NCBI GenBank assembly: GCA_046597185.1
Contig: JBKJLF010000857.1
Location: forward strand, 1 to 16,218
From: CAMBDR01 sp046597185
GTDB lineage: Bacteria > Pseudomonadota > Gammaproteobacteria > Burkholderiales > Burkholderiaceae_D
Direction: 5' to 3'
Length of the DNA stretch: 16,218 nucleotides
The notes under the pieces were generated by a model that worked only from the letters and a program-made list of their open reading frames with translations, searched no databases and was not told where the DNA came from. Positions 9,101 to 16,185 of the stretch are shown one piece after another; position 1 is the first letter of the stretch; every line of letters begins with the position of its first letter. The position numbers and the translations under genes are program-made.

Positions 9101-10124
9101 CGAAAATAAGCCCCATGTGAAAAAGCCAAACTATGTGGAAGGCACCAAAATTCTGTTGACCGCGCTGTTTGTTCCCTTATTGGTCGGGCAACGGGTATTG
9201 GGGGCGATGTCGGTGCAGTCCGCCAAGGCACAAGCCTATGGTGAGCGTGAGCGCCTCATTTTCCGTACCGTGTGCGCCTATGGTGCGATTGCCTTTTCCA
9301 ACGCACAAGCACTGGATGCCCTGCATTCGGTGCAGCGGCAATTAATGCAGCAAGAAAAAATGGCCTCACTGGGCGGTTTGGTGGCCGGGGTGGCGCATGA
9401 AGTGAACACGCCATTGGGCAATAGCCTGATTGCGATTTCAGGCGTGATTGATATCTGGCATCAGCAACAAGCGGTGCTGACGCACGAATTAGTCACCCTG
9501 GCCGAATTGGAAATTTTCACCTGCGAAGGCCTGGAATATGCTGAGCTGGCGCACCGCACCGCGCGCCAGGCGGTGGAAATGGTGAACAGCTTTAAAGCCA
9601 TCTCGGCACCGAATCAGGTAGACCGGGTGCACAGCGTGGTGATGGCGCAATACCTGCAAGAGGTGATTGCTCTTGTGCGCGGCGCGCTGGAGCAAAGTGG
9701 CGGCAGTGTGGTATTGGAAGTGGAGCCGGGTTTGGTCTTACACATCGTACCCGAAGCACTGACCGAGGCTTTGGCGCGCATTTTTGCCAATGTCTTGAAC
9801 CACGCCTTTCCCGACAATCGGGCGGGGCAATTGCGGGTGGTGGCGCGGCGTGACAATGGCGCGGTGATTCAAATTATCGACAGCGGTTGCGGCATTGCGC
9901 CGCATGATTTACCCCAGGTGTTTGACCCATTTTTTAGCACCAAAAGCGGTTCGGGCGGGCATGTCGGCTTGGGTTTGCATATTGCATTCAATCATATTGT
10001 ACAAAGATTGAATGGCACGATCAGTATCGATAGCCAATTGGGCCTGGGCACCACCGTCACCATCCGTTTGCCCGCCTCCTGTTGTGTTGAATCCGCAAGC
10101 AATCCCACTTCGACAGAAATGTGA
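6198..10124 (+). CDS. Large propeller sensor histidine kinase (Reg_prop x14, Y_Y_Y, GAF, HisKA, HATPase)
   Basis: 1308-residue membrane kinase. I chose the ATG at 6198: GGTTGGA lies 7 nt upstream, and the protein then opens with a short N-terminus and a hydrophobic signal/anchor (about 10-38). In-frame alternatives are GTG 6084 and ATG 6150. Fourteen Reg_prop-like blades follow (about 79-700), e.g. 'GFLWVGTQGGLARWDG', enough for two seven-bladed propellers. Then come a Y_Y_Y domain (about 736-800, 'YRLEGYDKDWVETDA'), a membrane segment (about 820-840), a coiled coil, and a GAF domain (about 886-1035). HisKA carries H1067 in 'GVAHEVNTPLG'. HATPase carries 'FANVLNHAF', 'DSGCGIAP' from D1228, and 'GHVGLGL' near 1254. 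Unlike many propeller kinases it has no receiver or HTH domain, so it needs a separate response regulator, and none is adjacent. The signal is unknown. Confidence 0.94.
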   Translation: MPCKTWISVAGIASNALFLFASLVVWLAFFLTGVSCVHAVSLPVSPPVSRWAALADTAFQHITTDQGLPQSTATALAEDRDGFLWVGTQGGLARWDGYRFHVYLPNPYDPNSLSDGFITILFVDQQGQFWIGTNSGGLARYLPKTDHFQTISAGASGLSHVGVTALCNDGSGGLWVGTEAGLDHIGPQQKVLPTPAWGRTLPDMRVRGLLQAKDGALWVATRKGVLRVDAHGQAELLRFPGTLGTNVLVTSLMQASDGRIWVGTQEAGPIWFDEKLQAHALSLNYKDIERIDNIVEAVPGVLWMGTSGQGIVAVDTRNFTMRSIRNDVSLPSSLADNTIWGLLRDQAGLMWVATGRGVSRHAPLQQGVLTLFGVNGRTEGLSDNDVLGVLPVKNDAIWLVLGSRSLAVLNPDKKSITKVGQKLSKIFALAADPDGRVIIGTASGLIRSDPYGQHFQNVLLPKIDHTPGKSSPLRASETLFRDASNMLIERDKIWLGGLNGLWLLDLSAQGEIADLHPEVVGQLTDQRVSTMRLGLNGQIFVGTENGLNIVDTVHHTVERILPNRTDPTALAFGGITSILFDSKQRLWIGSVGGAISLMERRDANGPARFRRIGQEQGLPNGNANKLLEDASGDIWVSTEEGIGRINGRTLAVQALRRSEGVAIASYWADVGAVTGKNEILFGGAGGLTVIHPELLELSHFRPLVRVTDVRIGGKQIPIALMNAASSEGIQILPNANNFSFELAALDYSAPERNRYAYRLEGYDKDWVETDATRRMASYANLAPGDYRLQFRGSNRNGLFGPDSNPILVKVLPAWHQTWWMRMIEIILALLTVLAVVQTRTYFLRQRELELTEQVRSRTAELDEKQQQLLNANAELAQTADTLRLMGDVGRDITANLEQDAVFEALYQHLVGLLDMEGMSIYQLDEDKQVLVCCFAREEGRVLPQLTIELGSPTSMAARAVRERQEVLVENKPHVKKPNYVEGTKILLTALFVPLLVGQRVLGAMSVQSAKAQAYGERERLIFRTVCAYGAIAFSNAQALDALHSVQRQLMQQEKMASLGGLVAGVAHEVNTPLGNSLIAISGVIDIWHQQQAVLTHELVTLAELEIFTCEGLEYAELAHRTARQAVEMVNSFKAISAPNQVDRVHSVVMAQYLQEVIALVRGALEQSGGSVVLEVEPGLVLHIVPEALTEALARIFANVLNHAFPDNRAGQLRVVARRDNGAVIQIIDSGCGIAPHDLPQVFDPFFSTKSGSGGHVGLGLHIAFNHIVQRLNGTISIDSQLGLGTTVTIRLPASCCVESASNPTSTEM

Positions 10125-10144
10125 ATTTTCTCATCAGCTTTACA

Positions 10145-10173
10145 TTGACAGCGCGCCCGGATCTCTTTATATT
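10145..10173 (+). promoter_or_regulatory. Near-consensus sigma70 promoter of the OPT transporter
   Basis: A perfect -35 TTGACA (10145-10150) is followed after exactly 17 nt by TATATT (10168-10173, 5/6 to TATAAT). Transcription would start near 10180, leaving about 47 nt of leader before the ATG at 10227. A strong unregulated match is unusual for a transporter, so repression is likely (see the overlapping inverted repeat). Confidence 0.82.
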
Positions 10174-10180
10174 GGCGCGC
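10151..10180. promoter_or_regulatory. Inverted repeat flanking the -10: candidate operator
   Basis: GCGCGCC (10151-10157) and GGCGCGC (10174-10180) are perfect reverse complements separated by 16 nt. The left arm abuts the -35 and the right arm starts immediately after the -10 and covers the expected start site. The centres are 23 bp apart, about two helical turns, which suits a dimeric repressor. A hairpin role is less likely because most of it lies upstream of the start site. Confidence 0.5.
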
Positions 10181-10226
10181 TGGCATGATCAATTTGACCA
10201 ACACAATAATTAGAGATAGAGGACTT

Positions 10227-12197
10227 ATGGCATTGTTACACTTAAGCGACGAACAGATCGTAACCTGGACCCGCAGGCAAAAAGACAAATGGTGGTTTGA
10301 AAACGTGTATCGCGGCGATATGGCGCAACTCACCTTGCGCTCCGCTTTAACCGGTTTTTTGCTGGGCGGCATTTTGGCCGCCACCGCCATGTATATCGGT
10401 GCCAAGACCGGTATTACGATAGGCGTCGGGCTTACCTCGGTGATTTTATCATTTGCCATGTTTCGCATTTTTCATAGCCTGGGTTGGGCCAGTGATTTCA
10501 CCATTCTGGAAAACAACTGTACCCAATCGATTGCGACCGCAGCCGGTTACATGATTACCCCCATGATCTCCTGTCTGGCCGCTTACATGATCGTCACAGG
10601 ACAAATCATTCCATGGTGGCAGATGATGCTTTGGCCGATGCTGGTCTCCATACTTGGGGTACTGGTGGCCTTTCCCATGAAGCGCCACTTTATTAACGAT
10701 GAACAATTGCCTTTTCCCGAGGGGCGCGCTGCCGGTGTGGTGCTGGACGCACTGTACACGGGTGAGGCTGCTGCGGGCATGTACAAGGCTAAATTACTGG
10801 CGTATTCCACCTTGCTGGCGGGGGCCTACGAAGTAATTCGCAGCGATGGCTGGATGAAGCTTTTGCAGCTCAAAATTTTGCGGCTCACGGGTGAAGTTTG
10901 GGTGTTTCATGATCGTCTGGACGATTATTATTACGAATATGCCACCAAACTGAGTTTGGCGATACCTAAAATATTGGGCACCGACACCCGCGTGCTGGGT
11001 TGGCACCTGACATTTGACCTCTCGATGTTTGGCATCGGCGGCTTGATGGGGATGCGCATCTCCACCAGTTTGCTGTTGGGCGCGTTCATCAATTTCGTGA
11101 TATTGGCACCGATGATGATACAGTCGGGCGACATCCACAACCGCGTAATCAAGGCAACTGGTGCCATCGTGAAAATCAACCGCGCCGAAATCGTCAACCA
11201 ATGGTCGCTGTGGTGGGCTGTGACGATGATGGTGGTGGGCGCATTGGTGGGCTTGCTGGCCAAACCGGAATTGTTTACCGGTATGTTTAAGTTCTTCAGA
11301 AAAAAAGCGGAAAAAATTGTGGACGAGGGCCCCGACCTGTTGAAGGATATCGAATTACCGCTGATGGTGTCCTATATTGGCATACCCGTGTTTTCCATCA
11401 TTGCCGGTTGCCTCACCCATTTCTTTTTCGGCGTCCCTTGGCTGCTATCTTTTATTTCCTTGCCTTTGATTTTCGTGTTGACCATTATTTGCACCAATTC
11501 GATGGCGCTCACTTCTTGGACCCCGACCGGTGCCTTGGCCAAAATCACCCAGTTCTCGATGGGTGCTATTGACCATACCAATCCGGCCAGCAACCTGATT
11601 CCGGCCGGGATGACGGCGGAAGTTGCCAGCAATGCCGCCAACCTGTTGTCCGACATTAAGCCCGGCTATATGCTGGGCGGCAAACCGCGGCATCAAGCGG
11701 TGGGCCACGTGATTGGCATCATTTCCGGCACCTTGGCCAGCGTACCGCTGTTCTTTTTGCTGTTTATGCAGCCGAAAAACGGCGTGGTTTCCACTGACAA
11801 TATTATCTCCGACAAGTTTCCCATGCCGGGTGCCCTGCAGTGGAAAGGCGTGGCCGAATTAATCGCCAACGGCGTCTCGGGCTTGCCACCATCGGTGATC
11901 ATATCGATGACCGTGGCCGCCATCGCCGCACTGGTATTTGAAATTGCCCGCGTCGTCACCAAAGGCCGTTTCCCGCTCTCTGCGGTATCGATTGGCCTGG
12001 GTGTGGTATTGCCGCCGGATTCGGTGCTGGCCATGTGGGTTGGTGCGCTGATATTTTGGTTAATGAGCCTGAAGCGGAAAAAAGGCACGAAGGGGCATGA
12101 TTTCTGGGTCGAAGGCTGCGAGCCAGTTTGTGCCGGCTTGATTACCGGGGCGGCCTTGATGGGGATTGGCAACGCGGTTCTGAATGTATTAATTTAA
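10227..12197 (+). CDS. OPT-family oligopeptide transporter
   Basis: 656-residue polytopic inner-membrane protein of the OPT family (PF03169), expected to import small peptides or metal-chelate compounds by proton symport. The start is set at ATG 10227, preceded by AGAGGA (10218-10223); the upstream in-frame ATG at 10185 lies near the expected transcript start and has no ribosome site. Recognisable features are an N-terminal soluble stretch with 'WWFENVYRGD', a first membrane region 'LRSALTGFLLGGILAATAMY', the family-typical 'QLPFPEGRAAGVVLDAL' (from about residue 160), and many further membrane segments, to a C-terminal 'LITGAALMGIGNAVLNVLI'. Length is normal for bacterial members. It has its own promoter and lies between the intact and the decayed propeller kinase. 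The substrate cannot be inferred from sequence. Confidence 0.93.
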   Translation: MALLHLSDEQIVTWTRRQKDKWWFENVYRGDMAQLTLRSALTGFLLGGILAATAMYIGAKTGITIGVGLTSVILSFAMFRIFHSLGWASDFTILENNCTQSIATAAGYMITPMISCLAAYMIVTGQIIPWWQMMLWPMLVSILGVLVAFPMKRHFINDEQLPFPEGRAAGVVLDALYTGEAAAGMYKAKLLAYSTLLAGAYEVIRSDGWMKLLQLKILRLTGEVWVFHDRLDDYYYEYATKLSLAIPKILGTDTRVLGWHLTFDLSMFGIGGLMGMRISTSLLLGAFINFVILAPMMIQSGDIHNRVIKATGAIVKINRAEIVNQWSLWWAVTMMVVGALVGLLAKPELFTGMFKFFRKKAEKIVDEGPDLLKDIELPLMVSYIGIPVFSIIAGCLTHFFFGVPWLLSFISLPLIFVLTIICTNSMALTSWTPTGALAKITQFSMGAIDHTNPASNLIPAGMTAEVASNAANLLSDIKPGYMLGGKPRHQAVGHVIGIISGTLASVPLFFLLFMQPKNGVVSTDNIISDKFPMPGALQWKGVAELIANGVSGLPPSVIISMTVAAIAALVFEIARVVTKGRFPLSAVSIGLGVVLPPDSVLAMWVGALIFWLMSLKRKKGTKGHDFWVEGCEPVCAGLITGAALMGIGNAVLNVLI

Positions 12198-12229
12198 ACT
12201 CAATCCAAACTCAATCAATCAAACCACTA

Positions 12230-12248
12230 CCCCGGCTGAAAACCGGGG
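12230..12248 (+). terminator. Short GC hairpin after the OPT gene
   Basis: CCCCGG (12230-12235) pairs with CCGGGG (12243-12248) around the loop ctgaaaa, 33 nt after the stop. No T run follows, so if it terminates transcription it does so together with the larger stem-loop just downstream. Confidence 0.4.
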
Positions 12249-12253
12249 CCAGA

Positions 12254-12287
12254 CAAGGAGCGTTAGTGAAAACACTGGCGCTCCTTG
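12254..12287 (+). terminator. 15-bp stem-loop, probable transcript end of the OPT gene
   Basis: CAAGGAGCG (12254-12262) pairs with CGCTCCTTG (12279-12287). Inside it, TTAGTG pairs with CACTGG through two U-G wobbles, closing an AAAA tetraloop. In plus-strand RNA this is an unbroken 15-bp stem; in minus-strand RNA the two wobbles become A-C mismatches. This suggests it acts in the plus-strand transcript. No clean U tract follows (tgcactttgtgc, itself a 4-bp hairpin), so it could be a stabilising 3' end or Rho-linked structure rather than a classical terminator. Confidence 0.45.
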
Positions 12288-12428
12288 TGCACTTTGTGCT
12301 TAAATAAAAGTAATAGCCATCGCTTGTGGTGTAACAAGCGGTTTGTTCGAGTGCTTTTCCTGATTGAATTGGTAGTCTGATATGCGGCCAGCCCATTTTT
12401 TTGCAAGCTAATCTGGTACATCGTTTGT
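12288..12428. other. Upstream region of the decayed propeller gene, with a T7 tract
   Basis: This AT-richer stretch holds no clear sigma70 promoter. ATG 12382 opens nine codons (MRPAHFFAS) that run into TAA because the T tract at 12396-12402 has seven Ts. With eight Ts the frame would continue through 'CKLIWYIVC' into the gene annotated from 12429 and make a convincing signal peptide. Confidence 0.6.
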
Positions 12429-14195
12429 ATGTACCTGCTGGTTTGCGCCAATCTGGCGAGCGGCCAAACCGTCGGGCGTTGGCAAAACATCGCCGTGACA
12501 CGTTTTCAACATCTCAATTTTGGGCCGAATCTATCGGAATCCGTCACCAATGCCATGGTCGAAGATGAAGATGGCTTTTTATGGATTGGCACCCAGGGCG
12601 GTTTGGTGCGCTGGGACGGCTATCGCCATAAACTGTATCTGCCCAAAGGTGGCGACGCGCACGCCTTGCCGGATAACTGGGTACAAGTATTGCATCTGGC
12701 ACCGGATGGCAGGCTCTGGATTGGCACGGCAAGCGGCGGCCTAGCTTACTATAATCGCTTGCAAGACAATTTCAATCCCTTGCCCGTGGGGCCGCAGGGC
12801 ATCAGCCATGTTGCCGTCAATGCGCTGGCCGACGATAATGCGGGCGGCTTGTGGGTTGCCACCGAGGGTGGCCTGGATCACCTGGATGCGCAAGGCGTGG
12901 TGAGCCATATGCGCCACGATGCGCAGGATGCGACCAGCCTGTTTTCCGACAGTATTGCAGAAGTCAAACTCATCGCAGGCCAGCTTTGGGTTGGCAGCAG
13001 CAAAGGGTTGCAACATCGCGACGCCAAAATCCGCCGCAACGGGGGTTTTAGCCCGGTCCCATTGGCTGATTACGGTGCCGACGGGGTGTATAGCCTGTTA
13101 CTGGCCAGCGATGCTCGCTTGTGGATAGGCACGCGCAACCATGGCGCGCTGGTGCTGGAACCCGGTGCCCGGCAAGCCCGCAACAGCTTGCAAACCAAAG
13201 CAAAAAGCCTGGGCGAATGGATTTATAAAATACTGGAAGTGCGCCCCGGTGAAATTTGGCTGGGCACCTATGGCGTTGGCATCATCGTGGTCGATAGCAA
13301 AACCGGGCAGCACCATACCATACGGCATGATTCCGGCATCGAAAACAGCTTGAGCGATGATACCGTGTGGGGTATGTATAAAGGCCGGGCCAGCTTGATT
13401 TGGGTCGGCACCAATCGCGGGCTGGATTGGCATGACAGTGGCCAGCACGCGTTTTTGACCATACCCGGCGTGGCCGTGCCGGATTACGCCAAAGTCCCGG
13501 CAAAATATATTGCCGACCGCGATATCATGTCCGTTGCCAGCATGCCGGATGGCCGCATCTGGCTGGGCTTGCGCAATAACGGCATCGATATTTTTGACCC
13601 GGTTCTGGGCCGCGTGGCGCAGTTGCGCCCGGACAGCGACCATCCGCAACGGGCACTGCAGGCCGACAGCGTTTTTTCCATGGTTGCCAACCGTGACCCC
13701 GGTCAAGATGAAGTCATGCTGGCCACCAATCGAGGTCTGTACCGCAGCAACCAAAAAGGCCAGGCCGTGCAGCGCTTAACCGTGCCGGGCCGAAGTGAAC
13801 TGGAATCGGTACGGGTGTTACTGCAGGACGGAGAAAACTGGTGGTTGGGGGGCGATCTTGATGGGCTTTGGCATTACGGCAGCCAGCTCAATCCGGCTGG
13901 TGCACCGACGTTACCCAAATCCGCCGATCAACGGATCAGCGTGTTTGAGCCAGACAAAGGGGGCCAAGGCGCGATTTGGGTTGGCACCTGGAATGGATTG
14001 AACCGGTTTGACCCCAGGCGCAACACCCTGCACCTGACGGCGGCCAATCCAGCCGACCCGGCGGCCCTGGGCAGTGGCGGCATTTCATCGATCCTGACCG
14101 ACAAGCGAGGATGGGTATGGGTGGCTACCCAAGGGGCGGGCGTGCATTTATTATTGAATCCGAATGCAGCGGCGCATGATGGCGGACGTGGCTGA
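12429..14195 (+). pseudogene. Truncated propeller sensor kinase paralogue, N-terminal (Reg_prop) part
   Basis: 588 codons closely parallel to the N-terminal half of the kinase at 6198-10124. Twelve Reg_prop blades are readable, from 'GFLWIGTQGGLVRWDG' (residues about 49-64) to 'GWVWVATQGAGVHLLL'; the intact paralogue has fourteen. The ORF then runs only a few residues more (NPNAAAHDGGRG) to a stop, where the paralogue continues with two more blades, Y_Y_Y, membrane, GAF and kinase domains. The ATPase domain reappears immediately downstream in another frame, so an out-of-frame deletion of roughly 1.65 kb relative to the paralogue is inferred. The start is also doubtful: ATG 12429 falls inside the hydrophobic core of a signal peptide whose natural beginning (ATG 12382) is out of frame by one T. 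It might still yield a secreted propeller protein, but a pseudogene is more likely. Confidence 0.75.
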
Positions 14196-14631
14196 ATTGA
14201 TCCGGGCCGATCTGACCTTGAGTGGCCATCAATTACACATCGAGGTTCAGCCCGGTTTAAGCGTCAACACCATTCCGGCGGCCCTGACCGAAGCCTTGAT
14301 TCGTATTTTTGCCAATGTACGGGATCATGCCCTCTGTGAAGGCTGTAACGACGGGCGTGGCGACGGCTGGCTTGGCTGCCTGCAGATTTGTGCCCAAAGC
14401 AGTGGCACACATGTATGTATTGAAGTGAGCGATAACGGGGTCGGGATTGCGCCGGAACACCTGAATCAGGTGTTTAATCCGTTTTTTATCACCCAGCGCG
14501 GCGCGCGTGGGCATGTGGGTTTGGGTTTAACGGTGGCGCATAGCCATGTCACACAAAGACTACAGGGCCGGATTGAAATAAAAAGTCAGCCGGGGCAGGG
14601 GACGTGGGTTATGATTTACCTGCCCTTGTAA
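14164..14631 (+). pseudogene. Truncated propeller sensor kinase paralogue, C-terminal HATPase remnant
   Basis: 155 codons overlapping the propeller ORF by 32 nt in a different frame; no ribosome site precedes the ATG. The protein aligns with the end of the kinase at 6198-10124 from about its 'LQEVIALVRGAL' onward. Shared blocks include 'ALTEAL.RIFANV', 'DNGVGIAPEHLNQVFNPFF' (D90) and 'GHVGLGLTVAHSHVTQRL' (G106 on), so the ATP-binding motifs are intact, although the N-box region reads 'NVRDHAL' where the paralogue has 'NVLNHAF'. The HisKA domain with its phospho-accepting histidine is absent, so it cannot autophosphorylate as a normal kinase. It is best read as the 3' remnant of one gene with the propeller ORF. 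A free-standing HATPase protein is the less likely alternative. Confidence 0.72.
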
Positions 14632-14636
14632 ATGTC

Positions 14637-14690
14637 GGCGCTTAAGCTACGGCTGATTTCAATCGCATAATTTCAGCGCCTTATTTTAAC
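14637..14690. terminator. Weak inverted repeat between convergent remnants
   Basis: GGCGCT (14637-14642) and AGCGCC (14675-14680) are reverse complements across 32 nt and are followed on the plus strand by TTATTTTAACTT. The position between converging reading frames fits a terminator, but the loop is long and the stem short. Confidence 0.25.
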
Positions 14691-14944
14691 TTCAAGGTCG
14701 GCAAGAAGCGCGGTGCGCGCCGCTGCAAACTTGCTTGTTCATACGCATACGCCAGTTGCAATAATTTGGCATCGCTCCACGCCGCACTGACCAGGGACAG
14801 CGCAACCGGCAGCTCGTTAATCAAACCAGCCGGCACGCTGATATGCGGGTAGCCTGCCACTGCGGGCAAGGTAGAAAAACTCATGCCGCTGCGGTCACCA
14901 TTGACCATATCGGTAAGCCAGGCCGGGTCGCCCGTGGGTGCGAG
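14681..14944 (-). pseudogene. Amidase, C-terminal fragment
   Basis: The reverse-strand frame matches the C-terminal end of amidase-signature (PF01425) enzymes. 'LAPTGDPAWLTDMVNGD' starts at 14944, 'VAGYPHISVPAGLINELPVALS' includes the family-typical AGYP..SVPAG, and it closes with 'AWSDAKLLQLAYAYEQ' and 'RRAPRFLPTL'. Homology already exists before the first ATG (14908) and is cut off by a TAG at 14945-14947, 15 nt from the end of the hipA remnant. The Ser-Ser-Lys catalytic region, which lies in the N-terminal two thirds of such enzymes, is missing, so no activity is possible. This is a leftover of a gene whose 5' part was lost when the hip locus was joined here, or by later deletion. Confidence 0.8.
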
Positions 14945-14961
14945 CTAATGGCTTTATACTC

Positions 14962-15351
14962 TCAAGCCTGCTTTACCAGTGCCTTGGCCGCTTGCAATTG
15001 TTCATGTTCAAATGCCGGCGCAAAATCATCCAGTTCACTGGCTTTTAATCCAACCAGCGCGCTTTGGGCAATCTGTGTCCAATGCGACACCGCCCGCACC
15101 ACTTCAGCCAAAATCGCCAGGGCGGCGGTCTGATCCAGAAAAAAGTATTCACACCGTGCCAGCAATAAATCAATTTCCATGATCGGGCCGTCCTGTTCCG
15201 AAAGCCAGGTTTTGGATTCACGTTCTTTGTCAGGAAACGGGTTGAGGTCAAACGCCGGTGCCAAGCGCCACAAGCCATGTTTGCTGTGCAGAAAACCGTG
15301 GTTTTGCAAATGGTCGTCCACGTTGGTAATTAACAGATTAAACACCATGCG
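14962..15351 (-). pseudogene. hipA: hipA toxin kinase, C-terminal remnant
   Basis: About 129 codons on the reverse strand, in the same frame as the upstream ORF and separated from it only by a TGA (15352-15354). The protein begins 'RMVFNLLITNVDDHLQNHGFL', the HipA-C block containing the catalytic Asp motif (N-x-D-D-H-x-x-N-H), followed by 'WRLAPAFDLNPFPD' with the metal-binding Asp, then a helical tail to TGA at 14962. In intact HipA proteins this follows 'LWRR' or 'LFRR' directly, so the TGA plausibly replaced an Arg codon (CGA to TGA). HipA is a Ser/Thr kinase toxin (E. coli HipA targets GltX). The nucleotide-binding lobe is missing here, so the remnant cannot be an active kinase. Confidence 0.8.
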
Positions 15352-16185
15352 TCACCATAATTGCTGCGCATCCTTGCCGGGATCAACGCAATTGGCGCGG
15401 CTGGCATCAAAAATTTGCGCCAGTTCGATCAAGGGTGGCGTGCTGCGCTGCCCCTGGCTGGCGCTACGAAGAAACTGGCCGTTGGCGTCGGCCAGACGTA
15501 GCGCACCTGGTCGGCTAAAGTCGTCCACTGCCAACAGATAATCCAATTCCGTCAATTGTGCCAGCGCAGGCTGGTTTTTGCGGCGCTTGGCATGCTCACG
15601 TCCGATGACGCGGCGGCCCCAGGCGTCGGGCGCGGTGTCGGCCAAGGCAAAGTGGAAAGGTGAATCGTGTTTGGATGCGGCTTTGCGTTGTTGATAGTCC
15701 GGCGTTAATGGCAGATCGGGCGACAGGCTAAAACTATCCGGCGCGGCCAGCCATTCCCGCCGATAGGCAAAGGCGGTATTTTCCCGTTGGCCTTGTTTTA
15801 CATAAGTCAAATCACCGATGACGATGCTTTCTTTGCCCAGGCAAACCTGTACTTGCTGACGAATGTTGAGTGATGTCTTCACATTGCCCCCCGTGTCAGG
15901 CTTACTCTTTTGCCGTATGCGTTTGGGCAATTGTTCATCGATTAAAGTGAGGCCAATATCGTCCTGCGCGGTATCCATCAGATTGGAAAAGTGCGCCAAC
16001 TCGCCAAACAGGTGAATGGCGCGGGCAATAAAATGCAGTGGCACACGTGCATCGCCTTTTTCCATGCGCCGGATGGTGGATAACGATGCGCCAATCCGCT
16101 CCGCCAGCGAGGCTTGCGAAATATGGCGACGGCGGCGCGCCAATGCCAAGTCGCCACGGTGAATTTGTTCTAACCACCCGCACAA
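15352..16185 (-). pseudogene. hipB antitoxin fused in frame to hipA N-terminal part, ended by TGA
   Basis: 277 codons on the reverse strand from a TTG (16185); no ATG is available between the upstream TAA (16203) and the HTH. Residues about 10-95 are a HipB-like XRE helix-turn-helix ('ISQASLAERIGASLSTIRRMEKGD') with a typical tail 'LIDEQLPKRIRQK'. From V102 (GTG, 15880-15882) the HipA N-terminal domain begins ('LGKESIVIGDLTYVKQG', 'FHFALADTAPDAWGRRVI', 'ELDYLLAVDDFSRPGALRL'). The block 'GGARPKA' and the rest of the kinase N-lobe never appear; the sequence passes from 'PPLIELAQIFDASRANC' almost straight to the 'DAQQLW' that precedes HipA-C, so an internal deletion is inferred. The HipB-HipA join coincides with a G6 run. 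Confidence 0.75.
15887..15892 (-). other. G6 homopolymer at the hipB/hipA frame junction
   Basis: On the coding strand six Gs are followed by CAATGTGAAG. With six Gs the hipB frame reads on into hipA. With five, hipB would read GCA-ATG-TGA and stop, the TGA overlapping the hipA GTG start as GTGA, which is the normal coupled layout of such operons. Confidence 0.55.

Noticed and set aside
10185..10226. Upstream ATG for the OPT transporter
   Set aside because: It lies about 5 nt from the predicted transcription start, leaving no room for a ribosome site, whereas 10227 has AGAGGA.
13098..13754. Minus-strand open frame of 218 codons inside the propeller remnant
   Set aside because: It mirrors the repeated GT/GG codon pattern of the blades on the opposite strand; no domain is recognised and no ribosome site is seen.
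14681..16185. Mobile element carrying the hip remnant
   Set aside because: No transposase, terminal inverted repeats, direct target duplications or tRNA attachment site could be seen around the breakpoint.
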